Assembly: GCA_032716605.1 (NCBI GenBank)
Contig: CM064552.1
Span: 151,921 to 215,920, forward strand
Length of the DNA stretch: 64,000 bases
DNA from: Paralithodes platypus
Lineage: Eukaryota; Arthropoda; Malacostraca; Decapoda; Lithodidae
Reading direction: 5' to 3'
Of the stretch, positions 55,607 through 64,000 are shown in pieces (position 1 is the stretch's first letter; each line of letters opens with the position of its first letter). The translations under genes were made by a program, and so were the position numbers. Under the pieces are notes generated by a model. The model was given only the letters and a program-made list of their open reading frames with translations, ran no database searches and had not been told where the DNA came from.

Positions 55607-55805
55607 TTACCGGTAACGTAATTTTCGTTATAGCCTAGGCTATTCTGGCAACTAATAATTGGAGGATTTCAGTCAGCATAGGAAGGACTTCTAGCAATTA
55701 ACCAGGCCACTGATTATCCATTAAGCTACCACAGATCCTTCTTAAGTTGAATGAAATCGTCTAATAGTTGCCAGAATAGGGTGAAAACGTCACCGGTACA
55801 GTACT
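55607..55805. mobile_element. Palindromic TTAA-family element, eroded ends
   Basis: Right end GTCACCGGTACAGTAC and arms with TATTCTGGCAACTAATAATTGG and ATCGTCTAATAGTTGCCAGAAT. TTAA not preserved at either side. Confidence 0.7.
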
Positions 55806-55847
55806 TCAGAATGGCTCGCCTTAAAAACAAAATCTAGGCCTACGGCC

Positions 55848-56000
55848 CTACACCTAAAGGGCACAAAAGGCCTCAAGATTGACAATGAAATGGGGCGAAA
55901 AGTCTTAAACCGGCCAAAACAAATTGGCAAAACTTCTTAAAATGCCAACACTAATGAGGCTTAAGCATAAGGGAGAATGGAATCCACAAAAAACACGTCA
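55848..56000 (+). repeat. Interspersed repeat family R, 3' part
   Basis: CACCTAAAGGGCACAAAAGG, AATGGGGCGAAAAGTCTTAA and AATGAGGCTTAAGCATAAGG. Confidence 0.7.
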
Positions 56001-56111
56001 TACGAACCAGTGCTCGGCGGACCGTGAAGAGCACATAACCTCCCAGACTGATGGACGGCGAAGAAATGGCCAGTGGCGTTTTTCATCTAGAAGCTTCTCA
56101 CCTCGGTTTCA

Positions 56112-56119
56112 TGACGTCA
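56112..56119. promoter_or_regulatory. CRE-like palindrome TGACGTCA
   Basis: A perfect CREB/ATF consensus, 173 bp inside (downstream of) the putative start codon at 56294 on the minus strand. CRE sites near transcription starts are common, but one 8-mer is weak evidence. Confidence 0.3.
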
Positions 56120-56219
56120 TCGCAAATCTTTTCCGTATTTCTCTCCTTTCCACCTTATTCTTTCGTGATTTTAATGGATACCTATATAGAATTCTCAAAT
56201 ATATCCTTGCCTGGCTAAC

Positions 56220-56294
56220 CTGGATGGCATGATTCGGTGTATTTAAGTGATTTAGAAGCGATTTAATGAAGTAGCCTTCATCGCCTGACTCCAT
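56220..56294 (-). CDS. Possible host-gene exon 1 (start codon)
   Basis: Minus-strand ATG at 56294 in a favourable context (CCAGAATGG). 25 codons (MESGDEGYFIKSLL, then NHLNTPNHAIQ) run to the donor CAG|GTTAGC at 56219. The peptide ends in phase 0, which matches the acceptor side of exon 2 at 47190. The resulting intron would be 9.0 kb and contain a LINE and several MITEs. The donor is acceptable but not strong, and exons could be missing between. The product is not recognised. Confidence 0.4.
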
Positions 56295-56305
56295 TCTGGC
56301 TTTCT

Positions 56306-56310
56306 ATTGG
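56306..56310 (-). promoter_or_regulatory. CCAAT box upstream of the putative start
   Basis: CAGCCAATAG on the minus strand, only 12 bp before the ATG at 56294. Too close for a standard CCAAT position (60-100 bp before the transcription start), so either the leader is elsewhere or this is chance. Confidence 0.2.
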
Positions 56311-56699
56311 CTGATGTAATTCCTTTGGTTTTGCTGTAATTTGGGGGTTTTCGGGACTTTTGGCGGTATTTTCATAATGGCCTACGTGTATATTTTCACT
56401 TTTCTATTAGTGGAGAGTTCTATGAAGCTCTATTATGTTGATTTCAGACATTTACAAGGTGCTACGAGATATTCAAAGTCACGTGACGGGAATCCTGACA
56501 TCCTATTGGAGAACGCCCGGGATGCGTTCCTTAATTTGTTTACGAATCCGCGATTATATAATATTAATTTTGCAATTTGGCCATAACTGCTGATTAATAA
56601 ATTGAATTACACAATTATTGGGGTAATTTGTGATACCCGTTTTACAGGTTTTAGCCATACATAACAACTAAGGAAATGCGGGAGAGGTTTTACGATAAA

Positions 56700-57025
56700 A
56701 TCAACAGGTGTCAAATTAGCCATCTATAAGGAATTAAGCCAAACCCTTTAATATGTTGGAACCTAAATGAAGCGTTAATCAGCCATCTATAAAGATTAGC
56801 CAATTCCTTCACAATAACCATGTCGTAAACCATAAACCAGGCTTCAAGTCAGTCATCTATATAAGGAAGAAGCACCGAAAATCTAGTAGAGATCGGTGAA
56901 ATGAAGCCAACTCCTGTACAGTAACCACCATGTTGGAAACCATGAATCGAGCGTCAATCAGCCATATATAAGGAGAACAGCCAATTCCCTTAAAGTAACC
57001 ACCATGTCGGAAACCATTGCGTTAT
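56700..57025. repeat. ~80-100-bp degenerate tandem repeat, four units
   Basis: Modules GTCAATCAGCCATATATAAGG, AGCCAATTCCCTTAAAGTAA and CCACCATGTCGGAAACCAT recur four times with indels. Confidence 0.8.
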
Positions 57026-57117
57026 GAACCACCGAGTCGGAGCGCTCACAGAGGCCATGAGACAAACCATTTTGTTTATTTTTGGTCTATTAATTTATAT
57101 ATTTATTTATTTACTCT

Positions 57118-57158
57118 TTAGTGTCCTCTCTAGACCTCCACCAAGCTTAAAAAATGCC
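57118..57158 (+). repeat. Interspersed repeat family R, 5' scrap
   Basis: CTCTCTAGACCTCCACCAAG then CTTAAAAAATGCCCCC; the rest of the family sequence is missing. Confidence 0.65.
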
Positions 57159-57235
57159 CCCTTCCATCCATAATCGTACCAGGGCTAATCATGTCATGGG
57201 AAATCTTATAAAAAATACCCTGTTCCGAATAAAGC

Positions 57236-58641
57236 GGGCATCACACTGGGCCAAATTCTCGTCATTCTCCAATCTCCAATCTCCGTTTCCAGTCAGTAGC
57301 GCCGGCAAATTCTATCACACACGCCAAGCGTCCTGCTGGCTGCGTGAGTCTCCGACACAATAACAACGTCCGACCTTGGCCTATATTTGTCCGTTTCACC
57401 TATAATGTAATGTATAGTAATATGAATTTACATCTACAATTATAATGCAATATGACTCAATCTACACGTTAGTGTAATTTTTTTAAATTTAAAGCTTATG
57501 TGAGGAAATTTATATTTTGAACTTTTTCTATTCATACCAATCGCCGTGGCGTAGGCTATATATAGAACAGTGGTTTCACTTAAACTGTAGAATAATATGG
57601 AAAGATATTGACAAACTTTGTGTAATAGGACCCAATCTATACGTTAATGTTGCTATGTTTTGCGTGTGAAGCTTATATAAATAGCTATGAGGAAGTTTTT
57701 CGAAAGATATAGGCTATAGCCTGACGGAGCCCCTGTCGTTACCTCTGCACTAAACGATCGTTATGTTGTGCTGTTTCACCAATAATTTAGAGTAATATGG
57801 ATTTATATCGACAATTATATTTCAATATGACTCAATCTACAAGTTTGCGTGAGTATGTTTTATATTTGGAGCATATATGAGGAAATATTTTGAACTTTTC
57901 GGAGGTTGTAGAATGCTTGGTAGGCATAATCCTGTGTATGCGGGTAGACATGTATTTATCTCAATAATTTGGTAATGTTACAATATATTTTTACATTTTA
58001 CATTCATAAATAGTCCACTAATATACTAGGTTAGGTTAGGCTAGGTTAAATATATTGTTCAATGATTCTTAGTAAATAGGCATCTGAAAAACAGTTCCTC
58101 CTGCTACACAACCGAATGTTTTCGTTTCATACCAATCGCCGTGGCGTAGGTATAGGAAGTGACGTATACAGACTAAACACACATAACAAAGCCACTCCAA
58201 CAGCTTCCTCTCTCTCCAACACCCCTTCTCCCCTCTCAACACTCTTCTCTGAGCTAGTGCCGATACAAATGGCCAGTCCTGTATAGAATCGTGAGGTTCA
58301 GAGTCGTAAAGATTCCAGGACGAGCTCCATAGAAACTGAAACTGAAACTGAACTGGTTATTTAGCTGCAAGTGGTGTAGCTATTTTAGCATTAATTCACT
58401 TAGTTTATGTCTATCCGCAGCCCTTCTCACAATCAAAACGCACAATTATGTAGCAAAATATATATTTCGACGTCATATAGGCCTACTTGAGATATCAATG
58501 AGATTAAATGCGAGCTTCCCACCCAGTGCGGGAAGCATCGGAGCATCCTAGCTCCATCAAATGATGAGATTTGTGCTGGAGACTGGCGGTAGCTCCATTT
58601 TTTGCTGAAGAATGACGAGAATTGGCCCAGTGTGATACCCC
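57236..58641. mobile_element. 1.4-kb TIR element, GGCATCACACTGGGCC ends
   Basis: The left end GCATCACACTGGGCCAAATT, then CTCGTCATTC (57237-57267), is mirrored at 58607-58637 (GAATGACGAGAATTGGCCCAG then TGTGATACC). The interior has three copies of a ~210-bp block (ATATGACTCAATCTACA..GTT, GAGGAAAT..TATTTTGAAC) and two ACCAATCGCCGTGGCGTAGG motifs. TTAGG motifs lie at 58027-58050. No transposase frame. Superfamily not assigned. Confidence 0.7.
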
Positions 58642-58654
58642 CTTAGGTAGGCCA

Positions 58655-58745
58655 GTCTGCCAGAAATCGTGAACCCTAACCTCTAACTCAAAAAAGGGCT
58701 GGAGCAAATGGGCTGGATCCCTGGCTGACCCTTCCCGAATGGTAG
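58655..58745. repeat. Fragment of MITE family F interior
   Basis: ACTCAAAAAAGGGCTGGAGC, AATGGGCTGGAT and GGCTGACCCTTCCCGAATGG match 15156-15190, 6445-6515 and 60661-60720. Confidence 0.6.
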
Positions 58746-58867
58746 GCTAGTAGGCTAATATTAGTTCGATTACTCTAGTCGTTTGTGAGTTAGGGAGATT
58801 AATATTCAAGAGTTTTGGCTAACTTATTTGGAACAAGGTATAACTGATTCTACCTTGTGATAGGCTA

Positions 58868-59075
58868 CTGTACCGAGGACGTTTTTTTTATTATTATATT
58901 CTAGCGAGATTTAGACGATTTTATGCAGTTTAATAAGGATCTGCGGTAGTATAAAGGGCTAAGTGAGATAGTTCGAAGCCTGTTAATTGCTGAGGCCCTT
59001 TTTAAATTGAACAATATAGTCTAATAGTAGCCAGAATAAAGTTAAAAGGACGGCACCGGTACCGAAAGGGGTAAT
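58868..59075 (+). mobile_element. Palindromic family T element, cluster member 1
   Basis: Arms TCTAGCGAGATTTAGACGAT and TAGTCTAATAGTAGCCAGAA. Right end GGCACCGGTACCGAAAGGGG. Terminal TTAA is lost (GGGGTAAT). Confidence 0.75.
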
Positions 59076-59122
59076 TTCATCTCTTGGTAAATTCACCACC
59101 TTCGCATCTGATTCTCCGACAC

Positions 59123-59494
59123 TTAACCCTTTCTGTACCGGCTATGTCTTCTTAACTTTATTCTGGCTACTTTTAGACGATTTCATTCTGTTTAAAAAGG
59201 GCCTCCAACAATTAAATCTTCGAACTATCTCACTTAACCCTTTTTACTATCACAGAGCCTTCTTAAACTGCACACAATCCTCCAGCAATTAACAGGCTTC
59301 GAACTATCCCACTTAACCCTTTTTTACTAACACAGATCCTTCTTAAACTGCACACAATCCTCCAGCAATTAACAGGCTTCGAACTGTCTCACTTAACTCT
59401 TTTTACTACCACAGATCCTTCTTAAACTGCACAAAGTAGTCTAAATATAGCTACAATAGAATTAAAAAGACATCGCCGGTACAGAAGGGGTTAG
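59123..59494 (+). mobile_element. Palindromic family T element with internal triplication
   Basis: Begins TTAACCCTTTCTGTACCGGC and ends ATCGCCGGTACAGAAGGGG. The middle block CACTTAACCCTTTTTACTA...CAGGCTTCGAACT occurs three times, starting at 59231, 59310 and 59390 (period 79-80 bp), so the element is 372 bp rather than about 215. Confidence 0.88.
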
Positions 59495-59700
59495 CCCTTT
59501 CAAAATCTGATGACGCATTTCTTTTCTGCGTTCTGGCTATTATTTGACGATTTTATTCAGATTAGGAAGGATATATGGACGTCAGAGGGTTCATTGATGT
59601 AGCCTTTACCTACATAATTCCCACAGATCCTTCCTAAGCTGTATACGATCGTTTAATGATAGCCACAATAAACTGTCAAAACGCGGCAAAATCCTCAAGG
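59495..59700 (+). mobile_element. Palindromic family T element, subfamily B
   Basis: Follows the previous element directly (GGGGTTAGCCCTTTCAAAATC). Arms TTCTGGCTATTATTTGACGA and GATCGTTTAATGATAGCCAC. Ends in CGCGGCAAAATCCTCAAGGG without TTAA. Confidence 0.75.
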
Positions 59701-59876
59701 GTTTCTGGCTATTATTAGACGACCTTATTCAGATTAGGAAAGGTATATGGAAGTCAGAGGGTTAATTGAACTCGTCTTTACCCTTATAACTCCCACAGAT
59801 CCTTCCTAAACTGTATAAAATCGTCTAAGGATAGCCAGAATAAACTCGAAATACGTCATAATCTGCAAAGGGTTAA
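59701..59876 (+). mobile_element. Palindromic family T element, subfamily B, left-truncated
   Basis: TTTCTGGCTATTATTAGACGA to ACGTCATAATCTGCAAAGGG-TTAA. It abuts the previous copy, lacking its own outer left end. Confidence 0.75.
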
Positions 59877-59932
59877 TATTTGTGGTTAATATAGCCGGTG
59901 TAAATTTCAGCTGTCGATTCTTAGAGGGAGGT

Positions 59933-60146
59933 TTAACCCTTTCAGTACCAATGTCGTCCTTTTAACTAGATTCTTTCTACTATTAGACGATTTTCTTCAG
60001 ATTAAAAAGGGCCTCCAGCAATTAACAGGCTTCGAAATATCTCACTTAACCCTGTTTTCTACCACAGATCCTTCTTAAAATGCACAAAATCGTCTAAATA
60101 TAGCTAGAAGTAAAATAATAAAGACATCGCCGGTCCAGAAGGGGTT
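59933..60146 (+). mobile_element. Palindromic family T element
   Basis: Left TTAA at 59933-59936, CCCTTTCAGTACCAATGTCG. Right end CATCGCCGGTCCAGAAGGGG followed by TTTC (TTAA lost). Confidence 0.82.
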
Positions 60147-60227
60147 TCAATATTCACAGCATTGTATTTATCTTCCCAATGTACTGTATGTGTATGTATG
60201 CCTATGTATGTATGTACTGTATATGCC

Positions 60228-60415
60228 TCAGGCACATACCCCATAGCTGGGGGTGGCCGACTCGAGACAGAGCCCGAACAGGGACAACACAACACAAAAC
60301 ACCAGTATAAACTCACACATATCTAGGTCGCCCAGGAGAAGACCCAGAGACCAAGGATCACTCCCCCGGAGATGTTCCAGTCTCAGCAGGCAGACACACA
60401 GCGGAGCACACCACA
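60228..60415 (+). repeat. Repeat family P, longest copy
   Basis: CAGGCACATACCCCATAGCT, GGGGGTGGCCGACTCGAGAC, AGAGCCCGAACAGGGACAAC, then ACACATATCTAGGTCGCCCA and GAAGACCCAGAGACC. It includes GCCCGAACAGGGAC, identical to the complement of the tRNA-Lys(UUU) 3' region used as a primer-binding site by some retroelements. It could be a tRNA-Lys-derived SINE or LTR-element piece. Confidence 0.65.
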
Positions 60416-60570
60416 ATGCCCGCCCACCTCACATCCAGGCACGGCCCTTCATATACTGTATACCGGTTCCCCGGGCCAGGCGCCTAACGGACTATTGTCT
60501 AGTAAAACTGGGCAACTGGCGCCCGACCCCCTCTCCCAAACAACGGTGTTTTCACTCATCTATTCAATAT
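60416..60570. other. No recognised feature
   Basis: Relatively GC-rich for the window. No gene called. Confidence 0.35.
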
Positions 60571-60779
60571 AGGTAGCGCCAACGAACTTGACAATTATCT
60601 GGACCCCTTAACTTCTTATAACTCAAAAAGAATGAAAGCAATCGGACTGACATTTCTATCATTTGGGAAGAGTCCACCAGGAAATAGGTGTGGAAATTTA
60701 CAGCCAGTTTGTTCAAGGTCCTTTTGAGTTACGATGAGGTCAGGGATCGAGATAATTGTCAAGTTCGTTGGCGCTACCT
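60571..60779. mobile_element. TA-flanked MITE (family F), copy 2
   Basis: Long inverted ends: AGGTAGCGCCAACGAACTTG at 60571 with ACAATTATCT following, and the exact complement ending at 60779. Flanking TA/AT is compatible with a TA duplication. The interior matches 15104-15305 inverted. It appears younger than copy 1, given its perfect ends. Confidence 0.88.
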
Positions 60780-60831
60780 ATAGCATTCTCCATTCATTCC
60801 TATTTATTGTATATGTGGTTTATTTTTATAC

Positions 60832-61046
60832 TTAACCCTCTGAGGATCGATGGCCCACTTCTTTTCTGTTTTCTGGCTGTTATTAGACGATTGTATTCAG
60901 ATTAGGAAGGGTGTGTGGAAGTCAGAGGGTTGATTGTGATAGTCTTTACCCTTTTCATTCCCACAGATCCTTCTTAAACTGTATAAAATCGTCCAAGGAT
61001 AGCCAGGATAAACTGTCAAAATGCGTCACAATCTTCAGAGGGTTAA
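60832..61046 (+). mobile_element. Palindromic family T element, subfamily B, complete
   Basis: TTAA at 60832-60835 and 61043-61046. Ends CCCTCTGAGGATCGATGGCC and ATGCGTCACAATCTTCAGAGGG. Best example of subfamily B. Confidence 0.88.
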
Positions 61047-61118
61047 CATGCATTTTCTTTATATTGTATATATTCTCCACAAATTACCGTAAACCCTTAA
61101 CCAATAACTAAGCAACCA

Positions 61119-61330
61119 TTAACCCTGTCAGTACCAGTGCAGTCCTTTTAGCTTTATTCTGGCTACTATTAGACGATTCTATGAAGTTCAGAAGGATATG
61201 GTGGCTAAAAGGATTAATTGAGATAGTCTGTAGCCTTGTAATGGGTAGTCGTCTTTCCTAAGCTGAATATAATCGTCTAATAGTCGCCAGAACATAATGA
61301 AAAGGACGGCCCCAGTACAGGAGGGGTTAA
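61119..61330 (+). mobile_element. Palindromic family T element
   Basis: TTAA at 61119-61122 and 61327-61330. Ends CCCTGTCAGTACCAGTGCAG and GGCCCCAGTACAGGAGGGG. Shares its right TTAA with the next element. Confidence 0.88.
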
Positions 61331-61953
61331 GCCTGTCAGTACCGGTGCCGTCCTTTTAGCTTCATTCTGGCTACTATTAGACGATTTTATTCAGTTTGAA
61401 AAAGGCCTACAACAATAAACAGGATTATAGCTATCTCACTTAACCCTGGGCTGGTCTATCAGAGTGAGAGCTGAGCAATCTCTGCCATACCCATAGCTTA
61501 CTCTGACTCTTCCTTTAACTTATATATTTTCTAGATCTCAAGTGACGGCGTCTCTTCCGTGGATTGACCTCCCAATCTACCAAGATTGGAAGCCAAAGCG
61601 TCACATTTTTCCCTTGCCCCTCAACTTTCTCTTCATAATTGCTGAGGGGCACAGGGCCCTGGGTGGGGCTTTGGTTTCCCGGGCGTTTCCGCGCCCTCCT
61701 CAGCCCCCCCGCCATGGAGTGGCTTCGGTCACCCAGGCTTCATTGTGGTCGGCGGGGAGGGTTCTGTGGGGGCACTCGGTTATGGCCTTGGAATTGCTCG
61801 GGGCCTTGGGGCTGTTCGGCCAGGCAGCTTGGGGAACAACAACAACAACAACAACCCTTTTCACCACCACAGATCCTTCTTAAACTGCACAAACCGTCTA
61901 AATATAGCTAGTATAAGATTATAAAGATGTCGCCGGTACAGAAAGGGGCTAAA
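61327..61953 (+). mobile_element. Palindromic family T element split by a retroposon
   Basis: Left part 61327-61447 (GCCTGTCAGTACCGGTGCCG...ATCTCACTTAACCCT). Right part 61853-61953 (AACCCTTTTCACCACCACAG...CGCCGGTACAGAAAGGGGCTAA). Together they make a normal-length element. Confidence 0.88.
61448..61852 (+). mobile_element. Retroposon with (AAC)n tail nested in a family T element
   Basis: A 405-bp insert ending in AACAACAACAACAACAAC. Flanked by AACCCT (61442-61447, 61853-61858), although the tail makes the repeat start ambiguous. Its last ~230 bp match 4545-4766. Being inside a family T element, it is younger than that element. Plus-strand frames over it have no known motif. Confidence 0.85.
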
Positions 61954-62282
61954 TAATCCATAAAATAAACAAAACCATATTATTAATCAGCTTCCTAATA
62001 AAATAAACGAAAGAAATAAGCATTTTAGGTATAGGCTTCCAAAACACTTTTATTCATATTGTGATCCTCAACATTAATAACCCAGACGGAAGCATCATCC
62101 TTGAACCTTCTAAACTCCATCCTTCCACCAATTTATTATTTATTACCACCAATATACCTTTATATGGCTAGATTATTAAAGGTATATAAGGTCATTGGGT
62201 ATATTGATAAAGAGAGAGAGAGAGAGAATAGAGAAAGTAGGGTCAGTCTCACATTGTCGACCTTGATATAGTGACCCCCTCG
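61954..62282. other. AT-rich, short (GA)n run
   Basis: (GA)n at about 62212-62227. Nothing else recognised. Confidence 0.45.
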
Positions 62283-62790
62283 TACATACACACACACACG
62301 TACATACATACATACATGCATATACTCACTCATATATGCACACATACATACATACACATGCATACAATCATACATACACTTACATACGTATATAGCCTAC
62401 ATATAGTACATACATACATACATACATACATACATGCATACATACATACATGCATTCATACATACATACATACTGTACACACTTATTTGTAAAATCATAC
62501 ATACATATACATACATGCAAATACATTAATACACACGCATACAAAGACATACGTACACAGTACATACATTCATATACATACATACATACATACATACATA
62601 CATAAATACATATATACATACATACATACATATATGCATACATACATACAGTACATACAATGCAGACATACATGTAAGTACATTAATACACACACGCACA
62701 AATACATACACCCAATCACATGTATACACACACATACGCACACTGACATACACACACACGCACGTACATAAACAGAATACAGATATATAC
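62283..62790. repeat. (CATA)n microsatellite tract
   Basis: About 500 bp dominated by CATACATACATA with CACA and TATA interruptions. All frames here (Tyr-Ile-His or Cys-Met-Tyr-Val repeats) are artefacts. Confidence 0.97.
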
Positions 62791-62799
62791 ATACATATG

Positions 62800-62985
62800 T
62801 TTACACACAAACACACAAGTAAGCAAAATCACACACACACGTTCATACACACACCCGCAATCACATATACAGTACATGGACGAAAACACACGCATGTACA
62901 CGAAAACACACACACATACACGAACACACACACACACACATACGCATTGACACAAATACATACGCACGCACAAAAACTTCCCCTG
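62800..62985. repeat. CA-rich imperfect microsatellite
   Basis: ACACACAC runs with ACGCA and ACATACACG interruptions. Confidence 0.92.
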
Positions 62986-63061
62986 CCCCCTCGCTTCCTC
63001 CCCTCCCCCCTCCCTCTCTCTCTCTGTCTTCCGTTTCTGAAAATTAATATTACTATCATTA

Positions 63062-63066
63062 TATAC

Positions 63067-63138
<72 letters not shown>

Positions 63139-63140
63139 CT
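63062..63140. repeat. (TA)n microsatellite
   Basis: Nearly pure TA, followed by a CT-rich run at about 63192-63240. Confidence 0.97.
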
Positions 63141-63355
63141 GTATATGGGGAATTTTGTAATTATTAGGTAACTGATGGCACTAATCAAACATCTCTCTCT
63201 CTCTCACTCTCTCTATCTATCTATCGCTCTCTCTCTCTCTTGTACCTGAGCTTATTGTGTACATTTATAACATTTCATTCGTTGCATAATAAATACATCT
63301 TTACATAATGGCTGATAAATTCACTACATCCCGTTTAAGACAACCTGTATTAAGC

Positions 63356-63547
63356 CGGTATCACACGAGAGCTTTTATAGTCAACATTCGGTGATCAACA
63401 TTTTTCTGGCAACATTTCTGGTATATTTGGCACTGGTATCGGGAATTTAGGTAACCGAAATATTTTAAATGTTGACCTCACAAGCTGCCAGTCTGCCAGA
63501 CCAGTGTTGAGGATAAATGTTGAGGGAAATAGCGCTCGTGTGATACC
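63356..63547. mobile_element. MITE with CGGTATCACACGAGAGC ends
   Basis: Left CGGTATCACACGAGAGC and right GCGCTCGTGTGATACCG are inverted with one mismatch. Inner GTCAACATT and AATGTTGA repeats are also inverted. The GGTATCACAC end resembles that of 57236-58641. No target duplication recognised. Confidence 0.72.
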
Positions 63548-63589
63548 GATTTTAATGTGGAAAGTCGTAAATGCAGAAAAACGAAACTA

Positions 63590-63745
63590 TACTCGGTTAT
63601 TTTGAAGATTTTGTATTGAAATATGGTGCTAATTATATAAACATGGTTTTATTATGATACAGAGACATAGTAGTTTCATATTTTTCCATTAAGTATCGAT
63701 AAATTAGCTGCTAAGGGATTAAATTTATAGTCAGTTGAAAAGAAA
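63590..63745 (-). repeat. Inverted copy of the 28265-28420 repeat
   Basis: ATGGTGCTAATTATATAAAC, TTTCATATTTTTCCATTAAG and TAGCTGCTAAGGGATTAAAT are the complement of 28270-28420. Confidence 0.75.
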
Positions 63746-63835
63746 CAGAGTATAAACAGTCTCTCTCCCTCCGCTCGAGTATCTCCTCGGAATGGACTGC
63801 AAGGTCTCTGATTTACTAACTATTCCTTATAACAA

Positions 63836-63836
<1 letters not shown>

Positions 63837-63868
<32 letters not shown>
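63837..63868. repeat. (CT)n microsatellite
   Basis: About 30 bp of CT. The remaining sequence to 64000 shows no feature. Confidence 0.93.
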
Positions 63869-63871
<3 letters not shown>

Positions 63872-64000
63872 CCTCCCTCCCCATGTCCCACTCTTCCACT
63901 CTTAAATCTTTTCTTCAGATTCTTGGTTGAATTTTTCCTTCCATGTTTTAGCTTGCCAGACATCATGTTCCAGGCAAATAGTCTCTATTATTAAACTCTC

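Noticed and set aside
56341..56586. 81-residue plus-strand frame
   Set aside because: No motif, no splice context and no homology to anything I recognise; low codon bias evidence in AT-rich DNA.
62160..63093. Many overlapping frames rich in Cys-Met-Tyr-Val or His-Thr-Tyr-Ile
   Set aside because: All come from CATA/CA microsatellites; no start, splice or domain evidence.

Overview
This is eukaryotic nuclear DNA, most likely from an arthropod and plausibly a decapod crustacean. It is AT-rich and crowded with microsatellites, fold-back transposons and decayed non-LTR retrotransposons. Interstitial TTAGG motifs (the usual arthropod telomere repeat) occur at several places between 51.5 and 58.1 kb. 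There is no bacterial-style gene organisation, no rRNA, no CRISPR array and no complete host gene. Nearly every long open frame belongs to a mobile element or is a translation of simple repeats. The organism is inferred; no marker gene fixes it.

Layout. 0-9.3 kb: simple repeats, a 380-bp TTAA-bounded hairpin, a putative solo LTR inside a (TA)n tract, and a 3' fragment of an RTE-type LINE. 9.3-10.5 kb: a tandem array interrupted by a 486-bp TTAA element. 10.7-25 kb: MITEs with clear terminal inverted repeats, a 5'-truncated Jockey/CR1-like LINE and tRNA-derived SINEs. 25-34.5 kb: a second TTAA element, a possible short coding exon, further RTE fragments, and a longer RTE LINE (29.4-33.6 kb) split by a 1.58-kb TIR element. 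35.5-38.4 kb: three minisatellites, one built from hairpins whose stems covary. 39.4-45.5 kb: a higher-order tandem array in which long and short units alternate. 46.2-56.3 kb: three phase-compatible minus-strand exons of a possible host gene, its long intron filled by a Jockey/CR1-like LINE and other repeats. 58.8-62 kb: a nearly continuous run of palindromic TTAA elements. 62.2-63.3 kb: long microsatellites.

How it fits together. Autonomous-looking LINEs (RTE-like with tetranucleotide tails, Jockey/CR1-like with poly-A tails) sit beside short elements that carry the same kind of 3' ends and were probably mobilised by them. Cut-and-paste families are present mainly as non-autonomous copies with TTAA, 8-bp or TA target duplications. 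In several cases the window itself holds an unoccupied copy of the insertion site (within the 9.3-10.5 kb array, the 21.3-21.9 kb duplication, the 39.4-45.5 kb array, and the 28.6/34.2 kb repeat pair), so element boundaries can be read without an outside reference.
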